Assembly: GCA_944548615.1 (NCBI GenBank)
Contig: OX155950.1
Span: 36,241,955-36,305,954 of the forward strand
Source: Micropterix aruncella
Taxonomy: Eukaryota; Arthropoda; Insecta; Lepidoptera; Micropterigidae
DNA: 64,000 nucleotides
Direction: 5' to 3'
Made by a program: the position numbers and the translations under genes. Position 1 is the stretch's first letter, and each line of letters opens with the position of its first letter. The notes under the pieces were generated by a model. It ran no database searches. It was not told the origin of the DNA and saw nothing but the letters and a program-made list of their open reading frames with translations. Shown one piece after another: positions 12,476-21,795 of this stretch.

Positions 12476-13011
12476 AGTATTTTCATTGTTAGTATTTTTT
12501 TTTACTAAGTGGAGCAGTTCATGCGCTTCTTGCTCAAGACTTGTTCCAGTGATTTCTATGAGAAAGGCGTAAAAAATCATTCTATCCACTGACAAAAGTG
12601 CATAGAAATGGCTGGAACATTTTTTAAGCTATTGCATAGCTTTTATCGCGGGCCTAGGCCAGCGCGGCGACCGAATGAAGAAATTTCTTAACGAAAATTA
12701 ATGATTTTAAACTGATAATTACGTCTAAACGACTACTGCTTACGATTCGAAAAAAATATAAGTTAAACAAGAACATTTTCCTAATATTCTTAGCTTTGAA
12801 TATTTTAGATTTTGCTTATATTACATAGTGTAATTAATTTGTGAAATTAAGTCTAACCGAACACAAAAACGACTACTACGGAAATACTATTTGGCGTATT
12901 ATTATGAAACCTGCACCATTTTAAAGATTATTTTGATTATCTATCTTTTTATCTACGATTTTTTTCGAATAATCCGTTTTTTTGCTTTATCGAATAAAAA
13001 ATCCGTGCGCG
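12476..13011. other. No gene recognised
   Basis: AT-rich. GCATAGCTTTTATCGCGGGC near 12635 resembles GCAATAGCTTTACCGCGGC near 13161, hinting at LINE-tail fragments on both sides of the hairpin. Confidence 0.4.
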
Positions 13012-13105
13012 GCGCTCTATCGGAAGACGTTTAAATTATTCCGAATCATTTGCTACCGCAGCCGCAAATGATTCGGAATAATTTTAACGTTTTCCGATAG
13101 AGCGC
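13012..13105. mobile_element. Foldback element, 42-bp arms
   Basis: GCGCTCTATCGGAAGACG...CATTTGC (13012-13053) pairs with 13064-13105 around a 10-nt loop, with about three mismatches. It has the size and shape of a small foldback MITE. No target duplication is evident. The transcript would form a long stem, so a small-RNA source is conceivable but unsupported. Confidence 0.7.
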
Positions 13106-14110
13106 AGTTATCTGATATCAGAAAAAATAAAATAAATAAATAATTATAATTGCATAATATATGCAATAGCTTTACCGCGGCAGTCCCCGAGTGCCACACG
13201 TTTTTTTTACTGGTACTTAATGGAATTTTCTATAAAATCTTTACCAACAAAGGCAAGCCAAAAACATATATTGGATGATATTAAAATGTATACATAATAA
13301 GTATAAAATGACAGCAGGTATCATTAAATGACTGACACTAAAGGGATTTTTAAATAGACTGATGAGACAACGCACGAGACACCGTGAATCTTGGCGAACA
13401 ACGCCTTTTAGTTATGGGTATTGCAGCCGATACGATTATTATTGAATAAAGAGTGTCACAAGCCATTTCCTAGGACAGCATTGACTTTGTTTTGTATCGC
13501 ATAAAAAATATTTAAAAAACGACAAAAACCCTACATAACAGAGATCAGGCAGTTTCTCTGGTCTTCCGTTAAGACCTCCGCTGGGCAACTGTCTTTCGCA
13601 CAACCACCAAGCGAGTGTGTCCGCGTTCACCTCTTCCAAGCGGTTGCAAACTGTCAATAACCCGACGCAGCAGTAAATAAGACCTAAGAATGTTTAAATG
13701 TCATTTAAAATCAACCGGGACTATAAAAACTTGTAATACTGGGTAAGTTCGAATGTTCCAAAATTGATAAATAATTATCAAAATAATTAGTAAATAAGTA
13801 CTGAAAGAAAAAACAATAATAAATTATGGAAAAAATTAGGTAGTTTCCTGGTTTTTAACAAAGTTGCATTTGTTATCACCACAGAGACAAGGAATGCGAC
13901 ATGCACCATATATGCCGTATATCAACCCTGCATCATCAGGTGTTGTAGTACGACTTCTACCACCACGATAACCGTTCTTGCAGTTTATAGCAATTAGTAT
14001 TTGTTTGCGAATTTTGTAAGTTTTTGAACACACATAACTCACTGTCACCGTATTTTTCTTCAGCTTCCCTACTTCAACGGGTACAGTCTTAAATTTAATA
14101 GATAATCGAT
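13106..14110. other. No gene recognised
   Basis: Mostly AT-rich with short open frames on the minus strand (70-72 codons at 13439-13657 and 13836-14048). They carry no motif I recognise. Confidence 0.5.
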
Positions 14111-14154
14111 TTTCATGTCATTGCCCCTGCTTGCTTTTCTACTTGGAACCCTAT

Positions 14155-14285
14155 CTTCTACGTGGAACCCTCTTCTTAAAATGTTCCCGCCGCTGAACGC
14201 CGAACGCAAGGATGTAAGACAGGATACATTGAGTGTTGTGTGCAAGACGGACTTTCGAAATTCGCGCGCTCCGAGCCCGGCCCCC
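14155..14285 (+). repeat. Repeat family G, copy 2
   Basis: Diverged partner of 690-830. Adjacent sequence to 14360 is GC-rich and unassigned. Confidence 0.4.
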
Positions 14286-14364
14286 CACCACCGTTATAAC
14301 CCATGCAGTGGCGGCAGCGGTATGCGGCCTACCCGCAAAACAACGGATTGACAGCTCTTTCAGT

Positions 14365-14470
14365 CTACCCTGGCTGCAACGTCACCGAAATGTCGGGTGC
14401 TACAAATTTCACGCGGTAAATTTGTTTTTATACTATTTATAATGTCAAACAACCGCGATATCTTCCATTT
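14365..14470 (+). repeat. Repeat family H, half copy
   Basis: Contains AGTCTACCCTGG, GCAACGTCACCGAAATGTCG, GGTGCTACAAATTTCACGCG and AATGTCAAACAACCGCGATA. It matches the right half of the foldback at 18924-19128. The left half is missing. Confidence 0.65.
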
Positions 14471-14702
14471 TATATATGGTCAGAATTCTTCATAATAGAA
14501 CGCGAGGCTCCAGAATCTCCATACATGTCATTTATAACTCTGACCATATGTTTGAAGTTTTTTATTACATCCACTGTCTACTGATGAATTTTCAGCTTAT
14601 TCAAAACACTTTGAGGGTACTAATTAAAATCACACCTTTCCTAGTACGCCAGCGCCAGGTGTCCCGAAATCTGGCCTGCTGACTATACCCCGGCATTATA
14701 TG

Positions 14703-14775
14703 TCCAAAATATTGTCTGATCTGAAAATACCAGCTTTTCCAAAACTCTTGCACTTTTTTGTCGCTGGCTCTTGTA
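14703..14775. repeat. Arm of a wide inverted pair (partner 12405-12475)
   Basis: Reverse-complement match to 12405-12475 ending in TTTTTTGTCGCTGGCTC. Confidence 0.55.
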
Positions 14776-14821
14776 CTACTATTTCATCCGACCGCGTACA
14801 ATATGGTGCCAAATTTTCGAC

Positions 14822-14940
14822 GCGTGTAACGATTCGACGGTCAATAAACGACCGTGCTTTACATGGCTGTTTCGTTACAGACAACGAAATTTGGACCAAT
14901 CAACTCCTGGTGGGGTTTATCTGATTGTATGCTCAACTAG
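14822..14940 (+). repeat. Dispersed repeat shared with 16842-16960
   Basis: Both copies carry a TAACGATTCGACGG/TAACAATTCGACGG word, a TGGCTGTTT/TGGCTATTT word, and ACAA.GAAATT...CCAATCAA..CTGGTGG. The partner runs into the 5' edge of family D copy 1. Confidence 0.55.
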
Positions 14941-15096
14941 CTTACAATCAAACGGCAGCTAACGGTTCCGCGCAACTTGGGCCATATGACTTGCTCGATA
15001 CCTTTGTTTGGCTGAACTCAGAAAAAGAGCGAAAACTATATAATAGCAATATTATATTAATATGAATATTTCAGTTTCTAAAAAATAATTTTTTTT

Positions 15097-15445
15097 TACA
15101 CAACTGCCTAACAAAATAGGAGTGTAATGTGCCCAGGTTTCGTCTATGTATGTTTTCCGTCTCTTTATTCAACCATAGCTTATAAACGCTTGAACTGATT
15201 TGGAAGTGTGTGGTATTTTTAGAATCGCTATATAGTCCCAAAGGGCACCCTAACTGTCCAGTCATATGGTACCCTAAATATCAAGTAAATAGTTGTCTAA
15301 AGGTCCAAATGTCAATAAATTAATATGCATTTATCGTGTTTAGTGTCAAATAAAAGGTCTGAATGAGTAAATTCCGCAAATATACATGTATCGATATGGA
15401 TAAATACATAAACCACAAATATTTCAATTAAAAATACCGTAATAA
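15097..15445 (-). repeat. Repeat family A, copy 4 (inverse)
   Basis: Reads from ACACAACTGCC through GGAGTGTAATGTGCCCAGG and TCAAGTAAATAGTTGTC to TAAACCACAAATATTTC, the reverse complement of the A consensus. Diverged, with small indels. Confidence 0.6.
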
Positions 15446-15647
15446 AAACCGGTCGAACGCATTGTGACCGTTCATGATGTGATCAAACGGTCGCGTTCGT
15501 CACCGCCTCCGCCTATTACATCTGATCGCGGACAACGGGCTGCCAAAGGACAATGGGCAAAAATATATGGGCGCTGGGCCCACCTCTCCAATAACAAAAA
15601 CGTACTTATCATTAGAAAGATCTATTTAAATAAAATATTTATGAGTC

Positions 15648-16255
15648 TGTAACGGCCCTTAAGTTCGTTACATACAATCAACAAATGCATCGATTTCCAG
15701 TGAAATCCACTGACACAATTCAGCTATTATTTTGACTCGTGCAGCGGTGAATCAGCACGATGTAACAATACTTTTACTCAGAATATTTCGGATTGCATCA
15801 TTTATTGGCCTATATAAACCGGCGAAAAAGCAACCAAAGTATCATTCCCGAGTGACCACCTTCCCCTAAGGTTGCGACGGCATATTCGGTACCCTTCTCA
15901 CGAGGTGTGTCAACGAATCCGGCTTCTTGGTTTCCTTTCCTTACCTTTCCCAGTCACGGAGCATCAGTCTGCTATCCCACAGACTCGAGCCTTGCCCAGT
16001 ACAAGATACTAGGAGCACACATACAATCCTAATCCATATATCCTCGTAATCGCAGTCGCGCATCAATACACTCGCGTCAACATAACCTGTTCGGGAGGCG
16101 TTATAACTGGCAATATCAAACCTTCGATCAATAAATTCCTTCTACTTCATTCGAAACCGCCTATACCTCGAAACCCAACACGGAGATAACTCGTTAGTTG
16201 ATACCACCACCTCACACCCAACAATTTGGAGTCTAGTGAGGGGTGGTCCCTTACA
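15648..16255 (+). mobile_element. Solo LTR with 4-bp TSD
   Basis: The 608-bp block begins TGTAACGGCCCTTAAG and ends GGTCCCTTACA, the TG...CA borders of an LTR. It is flanked by AGTC on both sides (15644-15647 and 16256-16259). Inside are a TATATAAA at 15811-15818 and an AATAAA at 16130-16135, in the order U3-R-U5 predicts for plus-strand transcription. No internal region follows, so it is a solo LTR left by recombination. Its 3' third is shared with 10592-10930. A 4-bp duplication fits Gypsy (Ty3) elements, but the clade is inferred. Confidence 0.75.
15811..15818 (+). promoter_or_regulatory. LTR TATA box
   Basis: TATATAAA about 163 bp inside the LTR, followed about 30 bp later by ATCATTCCCGAG as a possible initiator. 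Confidence 0.55.
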
Positions 16256-16841
16256 AGTCCTACAACTCACTTTAATTATGAACTGTTTCAGAGCTTTGAA
16301 GTTTGGAATCTTCTTAAATATGGCTAATGACACGAATACCCCAATTCCAATTAAAATATATTAGTTACAGTGAAGATCCATAAAAGATTGTATATTATGA
16401 TGTACGGCCACTGGGCACACCATTTCGGACAGCTGACCTTAGCATATTACATAAGTCAGTAAACAGAGCGACTAGGAAATCATGAGTCACATTACAGAGT
16501 TCAAGCAACGTATCGCAGTATTTCCCCTCCATATATTGCTGACAAACTCCAGCATTCCTAGGAATATATATTTTTTACTTACACAGCGTATATACTTTAT
16601 CGTGTCGGATATTTCGCAATGGTTTTTATTTAAACAACTACAAAAAATGCAATGGCGGGATGTGATAGGTGCCCTAGGATATATTAGGTAATTGGCCATA
16701 TTTAATAGGATATAACTCAGAAATGGCTCATAATTGTGAACAGTCTTCCTACTAATAAATGTTCTACATAAAAAGATCTTTTGGTATATGATTTACAGCT
16801 ATTGGAAAAAAAGAGGCGAAAATGCCCATTCTCTTTTGTGG

Positions 16842-16960
16842 CGTGTCTAACAATTCGACGGCCAATATTCGACTGTACTGTACGTGGCTATTTTGCTGCA
16901 GACAATGAAATTGAGGCCAATCAAGCTCTGGTGGGACTAATGAGGCCATGCTGAGTTGGC
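16842..16960 (+). repeat. Dispersed repeat shared with 14822-14940
   Basis: Partner copy of the 14822-14940 segment. It ends where family D copy 1 begins. Confidence 0.55.
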
Positions 16961-17582
16961 CACTAAGACCCATTTGTTCAGGGTTGGTCACACTCACGGG
17001 TCAACACCCATCCGGCGGCCTCCACGCATGAAGTGCGAGCCCGGGTAGGACTCTGGCCTTGTTGCTAGTTTCCCCTTGGAGTCAATCTTCTGGCGCTCCT
17101 GGACGGTCAATTGTGTGAGCCAATCGATTGTGCATTCTGACTAACAGTCGGGGGAGTCTGAAAGCAGTACTGTTTCCTATAGAGCGGGGGTAGTGGCTAA
17201 CCTTACGGCGACTACTCTTGAAACGACCATCGGCTACCCGATCCCGGGTGAAGAGCCGGGCAAAAGGTGCCGTGGTCCGCGATAGATTCGGTTTACACCG
17301 TTTCACCGCTTCGTAAGGGAGAGAACCGCGCAAGCGACCTCGAACTTGTAGCCAGTCGAGAGACCTGAGTAATCTGGTCGCAACTGGAAATAAGGGCGTG
17401 AGTGTAAGCCCGCTGGATAACATGCTGGATATCTCGCGGATAAGGCGTTGGCCTCTTACGGGCATGTGGCGGAGCTTGACGGTTGACTGTTTTGTCTTTA
17501 CTTCACGGGAGATAGAACGACCAATCTTTAAAACTTCCTGAGGTGACGCGTTCGCCCGTTGTAGTTGACAGCTCTAGTTGTA
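16936..17582 (+). repeat. Repeat family D, copy 1 (near full length)
   Basis: About 650 bp running from GACTAATGAGGCC, through TAAGACCCAT, a GAGCCCGGGTAGGACTCTGG word, CTCCTGGACGGTC, CCTATAGAGC and TATCTCGCGG, to GTTCGCCCGTTGTAGTTGAC. The same order is found on the minus strand at 61490-62175 and in part at six other places. The open frames inside (127 codons at 17082-17465) are on the opposite strand and not conserved as protein. The class is unknown: no TIR, poly(A), tRNA-like head or LTR border was seen. Confidence 0.7.
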
Positions 17583-17956
17583 ATAAGAATATACAATATA
17601 CCAGAAAACTTTGTTTACAATATACCAGAAAACTTTTTTTACAATTGTAGGGACGATTTTACGTACTCTTTGTGGGTTTCGGGTTTATTTTTTGTTTTTT
17701 TTTTCTATGAACGTACGTAATACGTTTTGTTGATAATATAGCGGACATATGACGTACGTTTATATAGGCAGGGCGGCTAAGGACCATATGACTTTTATGT
17801 CCCATAACCTCAAAATAATTTTATAAATTATCGAATACGAATGATTTATAAAATATATTTCTTCCTATATATTGAGACATCAGAATCTTAATATTAGCAA
17901 AAAAAAATATTGTTTAAAATATACCGCATTTTTTTTTAAATATCGCAAATGACAAC
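17583..17956. other. No gene recognised
   Basis: AT-rich. AATATACCAGAAAACTTTG is duplicated in tandem near 17590-17632. Confidence 0.5.
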
Positions 17957-18240
17957 GCCCGGTGGCATAGTGGTTAGGTCGCCTGATCTTACATTGTAAG
18001 GTCCTGGGTTTGATTCCCGGCTGGGTCACCATTTTCCGTTGGGATCAAATTAACGGATTTGCATTTTCAATTCTGTCGATCGAATGCAATAACAAGACAC
18101 ACACTTACAGGCATGTTACACAAACACATTCATATAACACGTCATAGTAGGGTTGGTTGTAAGACATTGTAATATGACAATAAACCCGCCTATTGTGACA
18201 TTTTCACAATAAAGAGTATAAACAAACAAACAACAAAAAT
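17957..18240 (+). mobile_element. tRNA-derived SINE, copy 1
   Basis: The head (17957-18030) is tRNA-like: GCCCGGTGGCATAGTGGTTA contains a Pol III A box and GGTTTGATTCCC fits a B box. A ~200-bp body follows (TTTTCCGTTGGGATC, GTCGATCGAATGCAATAA, GGGTTGGTTGTAAGA). The tail is AATAAAGAGTATAAACAAAC. A second copy lies inverted at 53745-54020 with the same head, body and tail, which rules out a lone tRNA gene. Transcription would be by RNA polymerase III, with mobilisation depending on a LINE in trans. Confidence 0.85.
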
Positions 18241-18409
18241 TTTTCATAAAGGTATTCAAAACCGTGGCACCGAGGTTAAAGAGAACTTGATTTAAGAAAA
18301 CCATATGTAATGTCCAGAGAAGGGTGGTGAGTGTCTCCCTATACTGAAGTATTCTCAAAGCGGGTAGCTTTGATATCATAAGTGGGTAGTACAAGATCTA
18401 AAAACAAAG

Positions 18410-18455
18410 ACTATCGCGATTGTTCGACATCATATAATATAACAGGATGGGTTTT
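18410..18455 (+). repeat. Repeat family H terminal fragment
   Basis: GACTATCGCGATTGTTCGAC and ATCATATAATATA resemble the outer edge of the H element at 19094-19128 (inverse: GACTATCGCGGTTGTTTGAC). Confidence 0.45.
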
Positions 18456-18557
18456 CTTTAGGATACTAAATTTCCGGCGTATATTCGACGACCGATATGC
18501 GTCCGAGGATATAGGGAAATTGGGGAAAACCATTTTGTGAATATTTTAAACATCGTA

Positions 18558-18900
18558 TTTTTAAACGACTGCCCACAAAAAAGAAGTTTAATGTGTTCAA
18601 GTTTCATCTATGTATGTTTTTCTTTTCTTTATTCCACCACAACTTCAAAACGTTTAAACCGATTTAAAATTACCGGTTACCGGTAATTTAACCGGTTTAT
18701 TTCTATTATACAATATATATTATACAATAATTATATTATACAATAAACCGGTGAAATTGTAATTCCGAGTGTCATAGAGTAGATTAACTGTCCAAATATC
18801 AAGTAATTAATTCTAAATGCTCAAATGCAATGTCTACATGCCCAAATATCAATAAATTAACATAAAAATATCGTGCCTAATGTCAAATGAAAGGTATGTT
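18558..18900 (-). repeat. Repeat family A, copy 5 (inverse), interrupted
   Basis: Starts AAACGACTGCCCACAAAAAAG and ends CTAATGTCAAATGAAAGG. The middle (about 18670-18760) is replaced by ACCGGTTACCGGTAATTTAA and repeated ATTATACAATA words, apparently a small insertion or local expansion. Confidence 0.6.
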
Positions 18901-18923
18901 TGATTAGATTATGGACTTTACAA

Positions 18924-19094
18924 ATAGGATAGAAAACTAATTTACCGCGTGAAATTTGTAGCACCCGACGTTTCTGTGACGTTGCAGCCGCCGTTGTCCA
19001 GGGTAGACAGTCTACCCTGGACAACGGCGACTGCAACGTCACCAAAACGTCGGGTGCTACAAATTTCACGCGGTAAATTCGTTTTCTATCCTAT
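18924..19094. mobile_element. Repeat family H foldback, 85-bp arms, 1-nt spacer
   Basis: The left arm ATAGGATAGAAAAC...CCAGGGTAGAC (18924-19008) is the inverse of 19010-19094 with only a few mismatches and a single A between the arms. A shared outer piece (AATGTCAAACAACCGCGATA) continues to 19128. A one-armed version exists at 14365-14470. This is the structure of a foldback MITE. Confidence 0.8.
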
Positions 19095-19381
19095 ATATAA
19101 TGTCAAACAACCGCGATAGTCATCGATAGATTATGGACACCATAATTATCACAGAATGCGCAATCGTCTTTAAGCACTGGATAAAAGGACAGAGGTAAAA
19201 CTGCCGCCTGCAAGAATGCCGTCTGCAAGATTGCCGTCTGCAAATTTGCCTTCTGCGAGTTTGATGGGACCCGCTGTAGCCCTGGATGCCCTCCCCTAAA
19301 TTCGGCCCTGCTGATGCGCTCCATCTGATAGGGCGTTTACACTCTCCCGCGAGGCGCGAGGCGAGACGCAAAACCATATCA

Positions 19382-19472
19382 GTAAACAAATGGAACAGAG
19401 GCAAAGCTTCTAACGAGAGTACAAAATGTTTACCTACTTGCTAGAAGCTTTGCCTCTGTTCCGTTTGTTTAC
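19382..19472. repeat. Hairpin, 31-bp arms
   Basis: GTAAACAAATGGAACAGAGG...CTTCTA (19382-19412) pairs with 19442-19472 with one mismatch, around a 29-nt loop that itself contains GTTTAC. Confidence 0.8.
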
Positions 19473-20054
19473 TACGTAACGGAGCAACCGTAAATTGAAT
19501 TTTGTTTCAATAAATATCGTTTCAATGAAGAACTTTATTCCTTAAAAACGTGTGTTCTGCGCGAACAATTTTTTTGTAATAATTATAAATATAAAAGTTC
19601 ACTTTTATACCGGTGGTCGTATTTTTAAATGTTTTTAATTATTTTTCTTGTAATATAATATTCTTTATATCTTATACTAATAGGAAAACATTGGTACCTA
19701 TTCTAAAGGAATTTCTTCCCTAAGTGAGATGAGCTGACTTTGATGTTTCGCTAAACCGTATATTTAGCGCGCCTTAAGCGAGTTTTATAGCTGCCGCTGT
19801 GACGAAATCCTGAGAAGGTACGCCCGCGATTATTTTCTTTAGCCTGCGGAATCATCAAGCATATATTCTTTGTTGAGCGTCTTGAAATTGGAGTATACCT
19901 ATTGTTATCAAAGTTGGCTAACGAGAGCGTAACCAAAGGAAAATTTTGAAATCTTTTGTAGTCGTTTTCATCACTGACAGGTTTTTTTTCCATGATGTAT
20001 TAATTAACGAGGATTGGAAAATTAATATTCGTTGCGTAAATAAAAGTTTTGACA
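19473..20054. other. No gene recognised
   Basis: Short open frames on both strands around 19750-20188, without motifs. Confidence 0.45.
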
Positions 20055-20145
20055 TGACTGCCCGACCAAAAAGCAGTGTAATGTATTCAGGTTTCATCTA
20101 TGTAAGTTTTCCGTTTCTTTATTCCACCATAACTTCTAAACCACG
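20055..20145 (-). repeat. Repeat family A, 3'-end fragment (inverse)
   Basis: CATGACTGCCCGACCAAAAAG then GTGTAATGTATTCAGGTTTC, TATGTAAGTTTTCCG and TTTATTCCACCATAAC. It matches about 90 bp of family A and stops at a hAT-like end. Confidence 0.6.
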
Positions 20146-20149
20146 AGTG

Positions 20150-20222
20150 GCCAACCTTTTCAGAGGCCGGGCCAATTTTTTGAAATAAGATTTCCCGCCG
20201 GGCCGCACAACCAACTGTTTAA
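20150..20222 (+). mobile_element. hAT-like terminal fragment
   Basis: CACGAGTGGCCAACCTTTTC followed by GGCCGGGCCAATTTTTTG resembles the common hAT end CAGxGGTGGCCAACCTTTT...CGGGCC. The opposite end was not found. The piece is cut by the LINE-like tail starting at 20224. Confidence 0.4.
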
Positions 20223-20223
20223 A

Positions 20224-20402
20224 TAACGGTATTATAGCAAATTGGCATGCAATTATATACATACATATGCAGTAAAAATATAACCCTTCTTATGGCAGTC
20301 AGGAAATAAATGATAGCACTCAGTACTAACCGAACCACACTCATAATTTCATCACAGGTAAAAAGTTTTACCGCCCATCAAAGTGGGCACGGGTCAGCTA
20401 GT
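20224..20402 (-). mobile_element. LINE-like 5' stub (inverse of 21613-21795)
   Basis: On the minus strand it starts ACTAGCTGACCCGTGCCCAC and runs to AATACCGTTA, matching 21613-21795 nearly base for base. ACTAGCTGACCC is a frequent junction of short LINE copies in insects. Together with 21613 onward it forms a 180-bp inverted pair around 1.2 kb. Confidence 0.7.
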
Positions 20403-20439
20403 TATATCTATAGGAACGCTATTAGACTATTTATTATCC

Positions 20440-20930
20440 CATGAGGTGAACTCAGAGACTTAGGGGCAACACATTCCAATGTCTAGCGACCCCAACCGGC
20501 TTCTGAGAGTTCAATGCCTTACCGAAGTGAAACCGGCGGGCCGACCACACGCCCTCACTGCCAGATTTGTGTTAATTTCTCCGTCCTCCAGTTTGCGCGG
20601 CCTCTACACAACCTGAACGGTAATTAAGTTTAAATTAAACGCAGACGGAGGCGCCCTTTGCCGGGTGGCCAACGGATCGTTTCAAGGATACATGACACGT
20701 CAGGTCGATAACTACTCTTGCTAATTAAAAACATACGTTCCCCCCGGCCATTCACCGAATAGGCAGCGCGGCTAGCAAACCGGCCAGTGCACCAACAGAC
20801 CAGTTCCGCCCCAGGTGTGCCCTGAATCCTCACGTCTGGTCTCAACCACCCCCGACTGCAGAAAACAGCCTCAGGCAGAGCTCGCAGCGGCCCTGACAGA
20901 TTAAGTCCCATTTCGAGGAGGCTAACAGAT
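20440..20930 (-). repeat. Repeat family D, copy 2 (inverse)
   Basis: On the minus strand it carries TAGCCTCCTCG, GAGGCCGCGCAAACTGG, GAGGGCGTGTG and TTCACTTCGGTAAGGC. It also carries TTCACCTCATGGGAT, in family D order but more diverged. The 93-codon frame at 20630-20911 is probably incidental. Just beyond, TGTTACATTGGTCGCC (minus, near 20962) resembles an LTR end plus primer-binding site, but no LTR was found. Confidence 0.5.
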
Positions 20931-20962
20931 GGGAATTAAACCGTGATTTTGGCGACCAATGT

Positions 20963-21612
20963 AACACAGTAGTTGGTCAACACCACCCAAGTGGAGTGGA
21001 ACTATTAGAAACCAACGTTCCGAACGCACACAAGGGAGTTTGACCATCACGCGTTTCGCCTTTACCTAGGGTTTCAGAATATAGTATAGGAGTCCAGTGG
21101 CTGGACATCTTATTAGATGGAATTTAAAATGTAGCAAGGGACGAGTGGAACCTTTATCAGTTTCTGAGATGTATCTATATTTGCTGCCCAAAAGTCCGAG
21201 AAAAAGAAGCAGACGGGAATCCGTGAATCCACAATACTCCCGCTTGCCCGATTGAGACAAAAATGACCCCCTCGGGGCCAACAAGTAAGGGACACTGAAG
21301 CTACATTTACATGTAAACATTTCGTTTCCTGCGAATCAAAGCCAGGTTTACTGGAGATACATTCATATTTAGACAATGTTTTGTTATTCAAATCAAAGCA
21401 AAATGAAAGCAATCAAATTAAATCAAATCAAGTTTATTGTCTTAAAAACCTTATACATAGTTGTATAGACATTAGTCCACAATACTTTGGATAACCGCTT
21501 AAAACTACAAAGTCAAAGAGAAAATTATTTGAGATGATATAGTTAAAAAAAGTAATAAAATAATAACACTTTAGAACATTTTGACTCGAATTGTCATGAA
21601 ATATAATATTAC
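20963..21612. other. No gene recognised
   Basis: Two overlapping minus frames (84 and 99 codons, 21066-21412) lack motifs. The end is AT-rich with TCAAATTAAATCAAATCAAG. Confidence 0.45.
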
Positions 21613-21795
21613 TAGCTGACCCGTGCCCACTTCGTTGGGTGGTAAAACTTTTTACTTGTGATGAAATTATGAGTGTGGTTCGGTTAGTACTGAGTGCTAT
21701 CATTTATTTGCTGACTGCCAAAAGAAGCGTTATATTTTTACTGCATATGTATATATGTATTTGCATGCCAATTTGACTATATTACCGTTATTTGT

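Noticed and set aside
17082..17465. 127-codon minus-strand frame in family D
   Set aside because: A similar reading exists in copy 8 (61642-61881), but other copies have stops and indels, so the resemblance reflects DNA identity.
17957..18030. Functional tRNA gene
   Set aside because: The acceptor pairing is weak, the anticodon arm is irregular, and the same sequence with its 200-bp body and tail recurs inverted at 53745-54020, so it is a SINE head.
20940..20985. LTR end plus primer-binding site (TGTTACATTGGTCGCC, minus strand)
   Set aside because: Suggestive, but neither a second LTR nor gag/pol sequence is present on the expected side.
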